Shown here: piece by piece, positions 45,326 through 54,957 of the stretch | Layout of the letters: every line of letters begins with the position of its first letter | Numbering within the stretch: position 1 is the stretch's first letter | Origin: Paraburkholderia sp. SOS3 | GTDB taxonomy: Bacteria > Pseudomonadota > Gammaproteobacteria > Burkholderiales > Burkholderiaceae | Assembly: GCF_001922345.1 (NCBI RefSeq) | Contig: NZ_CP018811.1 | Location: 3,844,001 to 3,908,000 of the forward strand | DNA: 64,000 bases | Direction: 5' to 3' | The notes under the pieces: generated by a model | Databases searched by the model: none | Told to the model about the DNA's origin: nothing | What the model saw: the letters and a program-made list of their open reading frames with translations, nothing else | Position numbers and translations under genes: made by a program

Positions 45326-46753
45326 TTACCGGCTGCTGATCGCGGCCGCCGCGCGCTCACCCGCGGCATGCGCGTCATCGCCGGTTTCAGCGGCGATCGC
45401 TTCGAGCGAACGGTTTTTCGTCTCCGCGCCAAGCACACCGACAATCAACGCCTGCAACAACAGCGTGCCGACGATCAATGCAATCACGCCGCTAATGCCG
45501 AAGCCCGCGAATGCGGCCGCGACACCATACGGCACGGCGATGCTGACCGCACGGCCGATCGTGTTGGCGAGACCCGAGCCGCGCAGGCGCAACTCGGTCG
45601 GAAACAGTTCGGGCACATAACTCGCGACGCTGAACGACGACAGCACATAGATGCATGCGGTGATGGCAAAGCCGAGCATCGTGATCGTCGTTGCGGTTTG
45701 CGCGAACGGATACGCGACGCCGAACCCCACGCAAACGAGCGAGAACACGACGATGCCCCATTTGCGCCCGACGCGCTCGGCCAGCGCAAATGCGATCAAT
45801 GAGCCGACTGGACCGCCCGCGAACATGACGGCTGTCAGACCGAGCGAGTTCGACATGCTGTGCCCCTGTTTGACGAGGAAGGTCGGAATCCAGCTGACGA
45901 ACGCGTAGTTCACGATAAACAGCGCGACGAGCACCGTGATGGCCGTGATCGTGCGCGTCAGTAGCCGCCGCGAGAACAGTCCGGACAGACGCGCTTCATT
46001 TCGCGTTGCGACGTTCGTTGCATCCTGCGCCGCTTGCCGCGCGGCCGCGCGCGCCGACTCACGCGACGCGGCGGGGTCCACGCCGCATGCGGTCTCGACG
46101 CGCGCGACGATCGCTTCGGCTTCGTCGGTTCTGCCACGCGCGGCGAGCCAGCGCGGCGACTCGAGCATCGACTTGCGCAGGAACCAGACGACGAGCGCAC
46201 CGCAGCCGGCGATCGCGAACATCCAGCGCCAACCGTAATGCGGCACGATGAGCCAGCCGAGGAACGTCGACAGAAACAGCGACGTATTGATGATCAGATT
46301 CAGGATCGTGCCGAAGCGGCCGCGCCAGACGGCCGGAATGAATTCGGAAAGCGTCGCATAGCCGACGACGATTTCCGCACCCATTCCAAGGCCCATGACA
46401 AGCCGGAAGAAGATAAGCCAGTCAATCGACGGCGCGAGCGCGGCGGCAATCGACGCAAACCCGTAGATGCCGAGATTGATCTGATACGAGAAGCGACGCC
46501 CGTAGCGGTCGCCGAGCACGCCCGACAGCCACGCACCCGCCATCATCCCGATGAAGGTGACCGATACGAAGGTCGCGTTGAGCTTCAGCGTCGATTCGCC
46601 GCTGTGAATCAGCGCGGCGAGCACGGTGCCCGCAATATAGATATCGAAGGAGTCGAAGTACATGCCGGCCGCGATCAGGCCGAGCAGACGCCAATGAAAA
46701 CCTGACAGCGGCAGGCCGTCGAGGCGCAAACCGATGGTCGATGAATCACGCAT
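45326..46753 (-). CDS. MFS transporter (AAHS/metabolite:proton symporter type)
   Basis: 475 residues with twelve helices. The loop 2-3 motif is GVLGDRYGRRFSYQINLGIYG, and RLVMGLGMGAEIVVGYATLSEF follows helix 4; the second half has LAERVGRKWGIVVFS and VPELFPTELRLRGSGLANTIGR. This pattern fits aromatic acid or carboxylate symporters. ATG 46753 has GGAG upstream; the longer open frame has no support. It is divergent from tcuR, with TGTCATACAAT between the two genes. Confidence 0.9.
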   Translation of the reverse strand: MRDSSTIGLRLDGLPLSGFHWRLLGLIAAGMYFDSFDIYIAGTVLAALIHSGESTLKLNATFVSVTFIGMMAGAWLSGVLGDRYGRRFSYQINLGIYGFASIAAALAPSIDWLIFFRLVMGLGMGAEIVVGYATLSEFIPAVWRGRFGTILNLIINTSLFLSTFLGWLIVPHYGWRWMFAIAGCGALVVWFLRKSMLESPRWLAARGRTDEAEAIVARVETACGVDPAASRESARAAARQAAQDATNVATRNEARLSGLFSRRLLTRTITAITVLVALFIVNYAFVSWIPTFLVKQGHSMSNSLGLTAVMFAGGPVGSLIAFALAERVGRKWGIVVFSLVCVGFGVAYPFAQTATTITMLGFAITACIYVLSSFSVASYVPELFPTELRLRGSGLANTIGRAVSIAVPYGVAAAFAGFGISGVIALIVGTLLLQALIVGVLGAETKNRSLEAIAAETGDDAHAAGERAAAAISSR

Positions 46754-46838
46754 GCTGAGTGTCTCCGCTCTGCTCTGCTGTGGGAATTCCGCCGAAACCC
46801 GATGAACGACGTGTTCTTGTTTTGAGATGATTATATTC

Positions 46839-46850
46839 CTGTCATACAAT
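46839..46850. promoter_or_regulatory. FadR-type site in the MFS-tcuR divergent region
   Basis: CTGTCATACAAT repeats the ten-base core TGTCATACAA seen at 41780-41789. It sits in an AT-rich segment about 90 bases before the minus-strand MFS gene, so it may bring this operon under the same GntR-type regulator. Confidence 0.5.
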
Positions 46851-47004
46851 CGGTCAAGAAGATTGACGCACGCGCTGCGTCCGCGTCATGGCTCTATCGT
46901 CGGCTTTGCGTGCGTTTGCCGCATTCGCCGCGCATTTGCAGCATTTGCCTTTTCCGACCCCACTCCGGACAATGCCGCTCAACGGCTACCCGAGCGGGGA
47001 ACAC

Positions 47005-47925
47005 ATGGAATTGCGTCAGTTGCGGTATTTCGTCAGCGTCGTCGAGCATGGCAGCATGGGCAAGGCGGCACTCGAACTCGGCGTCGTCACGTCCGCGCTG
47101 AGCCAGCAGATCAGCCGCCTCGAAAGCGAGCTCGCAACGCGCCTCCTGCAGCGCACGTCCGGCGGCGTCGTGCCGACCGACGCGGGGCTCGCGTTCTGGC
47201 GCCAGGCGCAACTGGCACTGCGGCACGTGGACGACGCCGCACTCGCCGCGCGCCAGGCGCGGCTGTCGGGCCACGTGACGGTCGGCCTCGCAACGAGCAC
47301 GAGCGGCGTGCTCGGTCTCGCGTTCATGCGTGCGATGCGCGAGCGCTACCCCGATGTGCGGCTGCGCATGGTCGAAACCCTGTCGGGCTATCTCGCCTCG
47401 ATGCTCGGCGCGCGGCAGATCGACCTTGCAATTCTCTTTCACGAAGAACCGGCGCAACGCTGGAGCGTGATGCCGCTGCTCGACGAGCGGCTGTTCCTGA
47501 TCGGCGCGCGCGATCTGCCCGGCATGCCGGCCGCGAGACGCGTCCGGCTCGCGAAGCTCGGCGCGCTGCCGCTGATCCTGCCGAGCGGCCCGCACGGCCT
47601 GCGCACGACGCTCGCCGAATCGTTCAAGCGTGCCAGATACGAGCCGCGCATCGTCGCCGAAGTGGACGGCCTCGCCATGCTCATGGATGCGGTGCGGGGC
47701 GGCCTCGGCGCAACGATCCAACCGGGCGCGGCCCTGGCACGGGCCGAATATGCGGGGCTCGCCAGCGTGGAAATTGCGGACGCCGATGCGGTACGGCCGA
47801 ATCTGCTGGTCAGCGTCTCGGACGACGAACTGTCGCCGGCGGGGCTCGCCGCGCGCGTGGTGCTCGCGGATACGGCGCGCACGCTGGTGAGCGAAGGCCG
47901 CTGGCTGGGCGCGCGGCTGCGCTGA
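47005..47925 (+). CDS. tcuR: LysR-family regulator of tricarballylate use (TcuR-like)
   Basis: 306 residues. The helix-turn-helix is in residues 1-60 (ELRQLRYFVSVVEHGSMGKAALELGVVTSALSQQISRLE), followed by a two-lobe effector domain. Its position directly ahead of tcuABC, transcribed in the same direction, and its sequence style match Salmonella TcuR, which activates tcuABC in response to tricarballylate. The ATG at 47005 gives the usual LysR N-terminus with GGGGA upstream; the longer frame from 46888 does not. A perfect palindrome with a T-N11-A core lies at 47953-47973, between this gene and tcuA. Confidence 0.85.
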   Translation: MELRQLRYFVSVVEHGSMGKAALELGVVTSALSQQISRLESELATRLLQRTSGGVVPTDAGLAFWRQAQLALRHVDDAALAARQARLSGHVTVGLATSTSGVLGLAFMRAMRERYPDVRLRMVETLSGYLASMLGARQIDLAILFHEEPAQRWSVMPLLDERLFLIGARDLPGMPAARRVRLAKLGALPLILPSGPHGLRTTLAESFKRARYEPRIVAEVDGLAMLMDAVRGGLGATIQPGAALARAEYAGLASVEIADADAVRPNLLVSVSDDELSPAGLAARVVLADTARTLVSEGRWLGARLR

Positions 47926-47952
47926 CGGGAAACTACCGCCAATCGCCCGAAA

Positions 47953-47973
47953 GTCTTCACGAAACGTGAAGAC
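47953..47973. promoter_or_regulatory. Perfect palindrome, candidate LysR-type (TcuR) binding site
   Basis: GTCTTCACG-AAA-CGTGAAGAC has 9-base perfect arms around three bases. Its core TCACGAAACGTGA has the T-N11-A form of LysR sites. It lies 130 bases before tcuA and 28 bases after tcuR. It could also be the stem of a terminator, but no T-run follows. Confidence 0.6.
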
Positions 47974-48102
47974 CCGTTGCGCGCCGCCTTCTTGCGGCAA
48001 TCGGCGGCGCCGACTACATTGCGGCCCTTGCAAGCATAGCCTGCATGGGACCGGAGCAAGCCGCCGAAGCGCCGGCTCCGATCGACACAGGAGACTCCCC
48101 AC

Positions 48103-49554
48103 ATGGTCGACGTATTAGTCATCGGGGGCGGCAATGCCGCGCTGTGCGCCGCGCTGATGGCGCGCGAAGCCGGCGCATCGGTGCTGCTCCTCGAATCCGC
48201 TCCGCGCGAATGGCGCGGCGGCAATTCCCGGCACACACGCAATCTGCGCTGCATGCACGACGCGCCGCAAGACGTGCTCGTCGAGGCATACCCGGAAGAA
48301 GAGTTCTGGCACGATCTGCTCAAGGTCACCGGCGGCATCACGGACGAACACCTGGCGCGCCTCGCGATTCGTGCGTCGTCGACGTGCCGGCCGTGGATGC
48401 GCAGGCACGGGGTGCGTTTTCAGCCGCCGCTGTCGGGCGCGCTGCACGTTGCGCGCACGAATGCGTTCTTTATGGGCGGCGGCAAGGCGCTCGTCAATGC
48501 GTACTATCGCAGCGCCGAAGCGCTCGGCGTGCAGATCCGCTATGAGACGCCGGTCGATTCGATCGAACTCGACAACGGCCGCTTCGTCGCCGCGAAAAGT
48601 GGCAAGCAGCGCTTCGAGGCACGCGCGTGCGTGCTTGCGGCCGGCGGCTTCGAATCGAACCGCAAGTGGTTGCGTGAAGCATGGGGGCAAAACGAGCGCG
48701 GCGAATGGCCAGCCGATAACTTCCTGATTCGCGGCACGCGCTTCAACATGGGCGTGCTGCTCAAGCACATGATCGAGGAAGCGCACGCTGACGCGATCGG
48801 CGATCCGTCGCAATCGCACTGCGTCGCGATCGACGCGCGCGCGCCGTTGTACGACGGCGGCATCTGTACGCGCATCGATTGCGTGTCGCTCGGCGTGGTC
48901 GTCAATCGCGACGCCGAGCGCTTCTATGACGAGGGCGAAGATTTCTGGCCGAAGCGCTACGCGATCTGGGGCCGGCTCGTCGCGCAACAGCCGGGGCAGA
49001 TCGGCTATTCGATCATCGATTCGAAAGCGATCGGCCGTTTTATGCCGCCCGTGTTTCCGGGCGTCAAGGCCGATACGCTGCCTGAGCTCGCGAGCGCGCT
49101 CGGCCTGCCCGTCGACACGTTCATGAATACCGTCAACGCCTATAACGCGGCATGCCGGCCCGGCACGTTCGACCACACGAAACTCGACGATTGCCGCACC
49201 GAAGGCCTCACGCCGTCGAAGACGCACTGGGCGCTGCCACTCGATAAACCGCCGTTCTACGGTTACGCGCTGCGTCCGGGCATCACGTTCACGTACCTCG
49301 GCCTCAAGGTCAACGACCGCGCACAGGTGCATTTCGGCGGCAAGCCGAGCGGGAACCTGTTCGTCGCCGGCGAGATGATGGCCGGCAACGTGCTCGGCAA
49401 GGGCTATACGGCGGGCGTCGGCATGTCGATCGGCACCGCGTTCGGCCGCATTGCGGGCCGGCAAGCCGCCCACGCCGCAAAAGGACAGGCGCTGACCGAC
49501 TGGACGGCCGATGCCGCAAGCGAATCAACCGGAGTAGAACGTGCAGAAGCTTGA
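48103..49554 (+). CDS. tcuA: Tricarballylate dehydrogenase, FAD-dependent
   Basis: 483 residues of the fumarate-reductase-like flavoprotein family. FAD binding is shown by [20 protein letters not shown] and the acidic end of strand 2 ([20 protein letters not shown]). [21 protein letters not shown] and the C-terminal [25 protein letters not shown] complete the family pattern. TcuA oxidises tricarballylate to cis-aconitate and hands electrons to the membrane quinone pool through TcuB. CAGGAGA precedes the start. tcuB overlaps its 3' end by 14 bases. Confidence 0.93.
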   Translation: MVDVLVIGGGNAALCAALMAREAGASVLLLESAPREWRGGNSRHTRNLRCMHDAPQDVLVEAYPEEEFWHDLLKVTGGITDEHLARLAIRASSTCRPWMRRHGVRFQPPLSGALHVARTNAFFMGGGKALVNAYYRSAEALGVQIRYETPVDSIELDNGRFVAAKSGKQRFEARACVLAAGGFESNRKWLREAWGQNERGEWPADNFLIRGTRFNMGVLLKHMIEEAHADAIGDPSQSHCVAIDARAPLYDGGICTRIDCVSLGVVVNRDAERFYDEGEDFWPKRYAIWGRLVAQQPGQIGYSIIDSKAIGRFMPPVFPGVKADTLPELASALGLPVDTFMNTVNAYNAACRPGTFDHTKLDDCRTEGLTPSKTHWALPLDKPPFYGYALRPGITFTYLGLKVNDRAQVHFGGKPSGNLFVAGEMMAGNVLGKGYTAGVGMSIGTAFGRIAGRQAAHAAKGQALTDWTADAASESTGVERAEA

Positions 49555-50779
49555 AGCACTCGCGCACGATGCGCAGCAACTGGCCGCCGGCCGCGACAGC
49601 ACCCGCCACGGCTGCGCGCCGGCGCAGCCGACACGCGATACGCGGCAGACCATCCGCGTGCTGCCGCTGACCGAACACGAAACCGAGGTCGCGCGGCAGC
49701 TGCAGATCTGCAATGCGTGCCGCTATTGCGAGGGTTTTTGCGCCGTGTTCCCCGCCATGACGCGCCGCCTCGAGTTCGGCAAGGCCGACGTCAATTACCT
49801 CGCGAATCTGTGCCATAACTGCGGCGCGTGCTATCACGCATGCCAGTACGCGCCGCCGCATGAATTCGCGGTCAATGTGCCGCAAGCGATGGCGAAGGTG
49901 CGTCTCGACACGTACAGCGAATACGCGGTGCCGTCGTTCATGGGCGCGCTGTATAAGCGCAATGGCCTCACGCTGTCGCTCGCGCTTGCAGTCGGCCTAG
50001 CGCTGTTTCTCGTGCTTGGCATCGCAATGAACGGGCCGCTGTTCGGCACGCCGCTCGCCGGCAACTTCTATGCGATCTTCCCGCACAACCTGCTTGCATT
50101 GCTGTTCGGCATCGTGTTCGTGCTCGCGATCGTGTCGCTCGGCATCGGTGTCACGCGTTTCTGGCGCGATGTGACGGCGGGAACCGCGTCGAGTCCGACG
50201 GCAGGAGGAGCCGTTGCGGAAGCAACGAAAAACGCGCTGACGCTCAGGTATCTCGACGGCGGCCACGGCGACGGCTGCAACGAAGCCGACGATCGCTTCA
50301 CGCTCGCGCGGCGGCGCTTTCACCACTTCACGTTCTACGGCTTCATGCTGTGCTTCGCCGCGACGGTCGTCGCAACCTTCTATCACTATTTCCTCGATCT
50401 GCACGCGCCGTATCCGTTCGCCAGCGTCCCGGTGCTGCTCGGCACGCTCGGCGGCATCGGTCTGCTGGTCGGGCCGGCCGGCTTGCTGTGGCTCAATGCG
50501 AAGCGCGATCCGGCACGCGGCGACGCCGCGCAAAAACCGATGGATCGCGGCTTTATCGCGCTGCTGCTGCTGACGAGCGCAAGCGGCCTCGCGCTGCTCG
50601 CATGGCGCGATACCGCGGCGCTCGCATGGCTGCTCGCCGTGCACCTGGGCGTCGTGCTTGCGCTCTTCGCGACGCTGCCCTACGGCAAATTCGCGCACGG
50701 CATTTATCGCAGCGCCGCCCTGCTCAAGTCGTCGATCGAAAAAAGACAAGCGAATAGTTTGAAGCTCGGTTCGGAATGA
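49541..50779 (+). CDS. tcuB: TcuB, membrane iron-sulfur/heme electron-transfer protein
   Basis: 412 residues. Two iron-sulfur motifs lie in the first 120 residues: [15 protein letters not shown] and [19 protein letters not shown]. They are followed by about six membrane helices from residue 150 with histidines ([23 protein letters not shown]) suited to heme. TcuB reoxidises the FADH2 of TcuA and passes electrons to quinones. The start overlaps tcuA, indicating translational coupling. A 141-base gap with hairpins separates it from tcuC. Confidence 0.93.
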   Translation: MQKLEALAHDAQQLAAGRDSTRHGCAPAQPTRDTRQTIRVLPLTEHETEVARQLQICNACRYCEGFCAVFPAMTRRLEFGKADVNYLANLCHNCGACYHACQYAPPHEFAVNVPQAMAKVRLDTYSEYAVPSFMGALYKRNGLTLSLALAVGLALFLVLGIAMNGPLFGTPLAGNFYAIFPHNLLALLFGIVFVLAIVSLGIGVTRFWRDVTAGTASSPTAGGAVAEATKNALTLRYLDGGHGDGCNEADDRFTLARRRFHHFTFYGFMLCFAATVVATFYHYFLDLHAPYPFASVPVLLGTLGGIGLLVGPAGLLWLNAKRDPARGDAAQKPMDRGFIALLLLTSASGLALLAWRDTAALAWLLAVHLGVVLALFATLPYGKFAHGIYRSAALLKSSIEKRQANSLKLGSE

Positions 50780-50855
50780 GTTAGCGTACGGGGCGCGCTG
50801 ATTCGAGGCCCTGAAAGGCTAGAAAAAAGCTACAAAAAGGCCTCATTCCGGCCAC

Positions 50856-50878
50856 ATTCCTTTCTAAATGAAAGGAAT
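50856..50878. promoter_or_regulatory. Perfect hairpin/palindrome between tcuB and tcuC
   Basis: ATTCCTTTC-TAAAT-GAAAGGAAT has perfect 9-base arms and a 5-base loop and lies 43 bases before tcuC. A shorter GGCC...GGCC dyad (50839-50853) precedes it. No T-run follows, so an mRNA hairpin setting the tcuB/tcuC ratio or a regulator site is more likely than a full terminator. Confidence 0.55.
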
Positions 50879-50920
50879 CTAGGGCAACCAAGGTTCAAAC
50901 TACGCGTTACGGAATCACCC

Positions 50921-52249
50921 ATGGAGACAAACATCGTGTCCTCTTCGACCACCACGCTCCTCGCGGCGCAGACAACCCGGTCGAAGGCGGCCGCCGTGCT
51001 GCGGGTCACGAGCGGCAATTTTCTCGAGCAGTTCGACTTCTTCCTGTTCGGCTTTTACGCCACCTATATCTCGAAGGTATTCTTCCCGACCGGCAGCGAG
51101 TTCGCATCGCTCATGCTGACTTTCGCCGTGTTCGGCGCCGGATTCCTGATGCGGCCGCTCGGCGCGATCGTGCTCGGCGCGTATATCGACGAAGTGGGCC
51201 GCCGCAAAGGTCTGATCGTCACGCTGTCGTTGATGGCGAGCGGCACGATCCTGATCGCGTGCGTGCCCGGCTATGAAACGATTGGCCTGCTCGCCCCGGC
51301 GCTCGTGCTGATCGGCCGCCTGCTGCAAGGCTTTTCGGCCGGCGCGGAACTGGGCGGCGTGTCGGTGTATCTGTCCGAGATGGCGACGCCGGGCCGCAAG
51401 GGCTTTTATACGAGCTGGCAGTCGGCCAGCCAGCAGGTCGCGATCATCGTCGCCGCGCTGCTCGGCTACGCGCTGAACGCATGGATGCCCACCGACACGC
51501 TGCATGCATGGGGCTGGCGCATTCCGTTCTTCATCGGCTGCCTCATCGTGCCGTTCCTGTTTCTGCTGCGCCGCTCGCTGCAGGAGACCGAAGCATTCGC
51601 CGCGCGCAAGCATCATCCGAGCGCGCGCGAAGTGTTCCGCTCGATGCTCGCGAACTGGACGACCGTGATCGCCGGCATGCTGCTGACCGCGATGACGACC
51701 ACGACCTTCTACCTGATCACCGTCTATACGCCGACCTTCGGCAAGACCGTGCTGAAGCTGTCGACGGCCGATAGCCTGATCGTCACGCTGTGCGTCGGTA
51801 TCGGCAACTTCGTCTGGCTGCCGATCGGCGGCGCGGTGTCGGACCGCATCGGCCGCAAGCCGCTGCTGCTGCTGATCACCGTGCTCGCCATCCTGACCGC
51901 GTATCCGGCGCTGTCGTGGCTCGCCGCTGCGCCGAGCTTCGGCCGCATGTTTATCGTGCTGATGTGGTTCTCGTTCTTCTTCGGTGCATACAACGGCGCG
52001 ATGGTCGCCGCGCTGACCGAAGTGATGCCGGTCGAAGTACGCGTCGCGGGCTTCTCGCTCGCGTTCAGTCTTGCCACCGCGTTGTTCGGCGGCTTTACGC
52101 CGGCCGTGTCGACGTTCCTGATCCAGTCGCTGCACGACAAGGCCGCGCCGGGCTACTGGCTCAGCTTCGCGGCCGTGTGCGGACTGATCGCCACGCTGAT
52201 CCTGTATCGCAAAGGCGGCGCCGCGCAGCGCCTGCAGGACGCCGCGTAA
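50921..52249 (+). CDS. tcuC: TcuC, tricarballylate/citrate-proton symporter (MFS)
   Basis: 442 residues, twelve helices, of the metabolite:H+ symporter family that includes CitA and TcuC. Marks: [26 protein letters not shown] in helix 1, [21 protein letters not shown] after helix 2, and [27 protein letters not shown] after helix 4. The start ATG 50921 begins the first gene after the hairpin region; GTG 50936 is an alternative. It imports tricarballylate for TcuAB. The order tcuR-tcuA-tcuB-tcuC is that of Salmonella. Confidence 0.9.
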   Translation: METNIVSSSTTTLLAAQTTRSKAAAVLRVTSGNFLEQFDFFLFGFYATYISKVFFPTGSEFASLMLTFAVFGAGFLMRPLGAIVLGAYIDEVGRRKGLIVTLSLMASGTILIACVPGYETIGLLAPALVLIGRLLQGFSAGAELGGVSVYLSEMATPGRKGFYTSWQSASQQVAIIVAALLGYALNAWMPTDTLHAWGWRIPFFIGCLIVPFLFLLRRSLQETEAFAARKHHPSAREVFRSMLANWTTVIAGMLLTAMTTTTFYLITVYTPTFGKTVLKLSTADSLIVTLCVGIGNFVWLPIGGAVSDRIGRKPLLLLITVLAILTAYPALSWLAAAPSFGRMFIVLMWFSFFFGAYNGAMVAALTEVMPVEVRVAGFSLAFSLATALFGGFTPAVSTFLIQSLHDKAAPGYWLSFAAVCGLIATLILYRKGGAAQRLQDAA

Positions 52250-52269
52250 TCGGCAGGCCGGGCACGCTC

Positions 52270-53061
52270 ATGACCGATCCGATTCCGTTCGTCCCCGACC
52301 GTTTCAGGCATGCGGCCGCACACTATCTGACCGGCCGCGCGGCATACTCGCCGCGTTTGATCCGGCGCGTGGCGCTTGCCGCGGGACTCGACGGCACGCA
52401 GCGCCTGCTCGATCTCGGCTGCGGGCCCGGGCAGTTGTCGATTGCCTTCGCGTCGTGGGTCGCCTGGGGACTCGCGCTCGATCCTGAACCCGAGATGTTG
52501 CGCATCGCGTCGGAACTCGGCGCGGGCATCGCGCCGAATATCGCCTTTCGCAACGGCAGTTCATACGATCTCGGCGACGACATGGGGCAGTTCCGGCTCG
52601 CGGTGATCGGCCGCGCGTTTCACTGGATGGACCGCGCCGACACGCTGCGGCGCCTCGACACGCTGATCGTGCCAGGCGGCGCGGTCGCGCTATTCGGCAC
52701 ATCGCAGCCTGAAAGCGCGTCCGAGCCGTGGATGGCGGACTACCAGCGCCTGCTCGATCAGTATGCGCAGGCCGACCCTGCCCGCGCGCGCCGCAGATCC
52801 GACGACTGGGTCGGCCACGAAGCGATGCTCATGCAATCGGCGTTTGCGTCGATCGAACGTATATCGGTCGTCGAGCGGCGCCGCGTGCCGGTCGACGCGT
52901 TGATGATGCGGCCGCTTTCGATGTCGAGCTTATCGCGCAGTCATCTGGGCGAACGTCTCGATGAACTGATGAGCCGTCTAAAGCCAGTGCTCGACGCGCA
53001 CGCGCGCGACGGCTGGCTCGACGAGTGGGTCGAGTCGACGGCGGTGATTGCGCGGCGCTGA
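52270..53061 (+). CDS. Class I SAM-dependent methyltransferase
   Basis: 263 residues. Motif I is LLDLGCGPGQLS, followed by an acidic residue at the end of strand 2 (GLALDPEPEML) and RAFHWMDRADTLRRL, typical of Methyltransf_11/25 enzymes on small molecules. It starts 20 bases after tcuC with no terminator between them, so it is likely cotranscribed with tcuABC. Its substrate is unknown. Given the operon, a carboxylate such as an aconitate is a testable idea, but the sequence does not closely resemble the Tam trans-aconitate methyltransferase that I recall. Confidence 0.85.
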   Translation: MTDPIPFVPDRFRHAAAHYLTGRAAYSPRLIRRVALAAGLDGTQRLLDLGCGPGQLSIAFASWVAWGLALDPEPEMLRIASELGAGIAPNIAFRNGSSYDLGDDMGQFRLAVIGRAFHWMDRADTLRRLDTLIVPGGAVALFGTSQPESASEPWMADYQRLLDQYAQADPARARRRSDDWVGHEAMLMQSAFASIERISVVERRRVPVDALMMRPLSMSSLSRSHLGERLDELMSRLKPVLDAHARDGWLDEWVESTAVIARR

Positions 53062-53196
53062 GCGTCGCCATGAAGGCGGCTTCGCTGAGCGACGCCGCGC
53101 GGCAGCGCCGCATGAGCTAATAACGAAAATAACGTTGCCGGACATCGTAAGGCGCCCGTACCATCACGGCTTTGCGCGTTTTTGCGCGCCCGCCGC

Positions 53197-54705
53197 ATGT
53201 CTACCTCCCTTGCCCCCGAACGCGCCGCGGCGCCGGCCCGACAGGCCGCTCCCGCCCGTGCGCTGATCCGCTGCGCCGCGGATGTCTCCACTCTCGTCAA
53301 CCAGGGCGCCGCGGTCGGCAGCGACGCACGCATCGTCGTGGCGATCGCGCTCGGCGGCGTCTTTCTCGACGCCTACGATCTCGGCGCCCTCGCATTCGGC
53401 CTCAAGGACGTCGCGCGCGAATTCTCGCTGACGCCGGCCGGTACCGGTTTCGTGGCCTCGGCGATCACCTTCGGCGCCATCGTCGGCGCATGCCTCGGCG
53501 GCTTTCTGACCGACCGCATCGGCCGCTATCGCGTGTTTATGGCCGACATGTTCTTCTTCGTGGTTGCCGCGCTCGCGTGCGCGCTCGCACCGAATGCCTG
53601 GGTGCTCGGCGGCGCGCGTTTCGTCATGGGTCTCGGCGTCGGCATCGATCTGCCAGTCGCGATGGCGTTTCTCGCCGAGTTTTCGCGGCTGCGCGGACGC
53701 GGCAACAAGGCGGCGCGCGTCGCGATGTGGTGCCCCGTCTGGTATGCGGCGATCAGCGTCTCGTATCTGCTCGTGCTCGCCTTCTACGCGATGCTGCCGG
53801 CCAGCCACCAGCCGCTGCTCTGGCGACTGATACTCGGCTTCGGCGCCGTGCCCGCGCTGATCATCATCGCGATCCGCAGCCGCTATATCAGCGAGTCGCC
53901 GGTGTGGGCCGCGAACCAGGGCGACCTCGCGGGCGCCGCGAAAATCCTCAAGCGCTCGTACGGCATCGATGCAGCGGTCGCGCCCGATGCGCTGCAGGGA
54001 ACGGCGGCTGCAAATAACTCGCCGCGGCGCGCCTCGTGGGCCAACTACGGCGCGCTGCTGCGCGGCGTCTACCTGAAGCGCACCGTGCTCGCGACGGTGA
54101 TCGCCGTCGCGTCTTCGTTTGCCTATAACGCGGTGGCGTTCGGTCTGCCCGTGATTATCTCGAGCTTCCTCGCCCAATCGATGCTGACGACGATCCTCGC
54201 CTCGCTCGCGCTCAATCTCGCGTTTGCGTTCGTCGGCGGGTTGATCGCCGTGCGCACGGTGCCGAGAACAGGCGCGTGGAAGCCGACCGTGCTTGGCTAT
54301 ACATTCCAGCTCGCCGCGCTCGTCGGTCTCGCGATCGTCGGCAAACCGGCGGGCGGCGTACAGGTTGCGATCGCGGTCGCGCTGCTCGGCGCGTTCCTGC
54401 TCGGCCAGGGCTTTGGTCCCGGCTCGCACAGCATGACCTTCGCCTCGCTCAGCTATCCGACGTCGCTGCGCGGCGTGGGCGTCGGCTTCAACCAGACGCT
54501 GATGCGTGCAAGCTCGACCGTGTCGCTGTTCCTGTTCCCGGTGCTCGCTGCCGCACTCGGCACGCGCGTGTTCTGGATCATCGCGGCCGCGCCGCTCTGC
54601 GGTCTCATTGCGTTGCTCGCGATTCGCTGGGAACCGTCGGGTTATGACGTCGACGCCGAAGACTTCGCGACGGGATCGACGACGGCCGCAGCAAGAGCAC
54701 GCTGA
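53197..54705 (+). CDS. MFS transporter (metabolite:proton symporter type)
   Basis: 502 residues with twelve helices. ALGGVFLDAYDLGALAFGLKDV in helix 1, GFLTDRIGRYRVFMADMFFFV after helix 2, and RFVMGLGVGIDLPVAMAFLAEF after helix 4 place it with sugar or carboxylate symporters. A polar N-terminal tail of about 45 residues precedes helix 1. ATG 53197 was preferred over TTG 53182. It stands alone, with an intrinsic terminator 38 bases after the stop. The substrate is not known. Confidence 0.9.
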   Translation: MSTSLAPERAAAPARQAAPARALIRCAADVSTLVNQGAAVGSDARIVVAIALGGVFLDAYDLGALAFGLKDVAREFSLTPAGTGFVASAITFGAIVGACLGGFLTDRIGRYRVFMADMFFFVVAALACALAPNAWVLGGARFVMGLGVGIDLPVAMAFLAEFSRLRGRGNKAARVAMWCPVWYAAISVSYLLVLAFYAMLPASHQPLLWRLILGFGAVPALIIIAIRSRYISESPVWAANQGDLAGAAKILKRSYGIDAAVAPDALQGTAAANNSPRRASWANYGALLRGVYLKRTVLATVIAVASSFAYNAVAFGLPVIISSFLAQSMLTTILASLALNLAFAFVGGLIAVRTVPRTGAWKPTVLGYTFQLAALVGLAIVGKPAGGVQVAIAVALLGAFLLGQGFGPGSHSMTFASLSYPTSLRGVGVGFNQTLMRASSTVSLFLFPVLAAALGTRVFWIIAAAPLCGLIALLAIRWEPSGYDVDAEDFATGSTTAAARAR

Positions 54706-54742
54706 CACGGCACGCTATCGGCAGATACAGGCTGCGACACAG

Positions 54743-54774
54743 AAGGCTCATCGGGTAACCGGTGAGCCTTTTTG
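54743..54774 (+). terminator. Intrinsic terminator after the MFS gene
   Basis: AAGGCTCATCGG-GTAA-CCGGTGAGCCTT followed by TTTG: a stem of about 12 pairs with a small loop, on the strand of the upstream gene. Confidence 0.9.
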
Positions 54775-54957
54775 CATTCCAAAGCTTTCGAGACCGAAGC
54801 GTGCAACCAGCTATTTATTGAGAGAGAAAGGCATGCAATGATCGCGCGCCGCCTCGCTGCGCGGTGTTGCAACAACTGTGCAACACACGCACCGCGAAGC
54901 GCCCGGCAACGCGCGGTCTTTTCGCGTTTTCCTTTGTGCTTTTCTGCTCCGATATCG

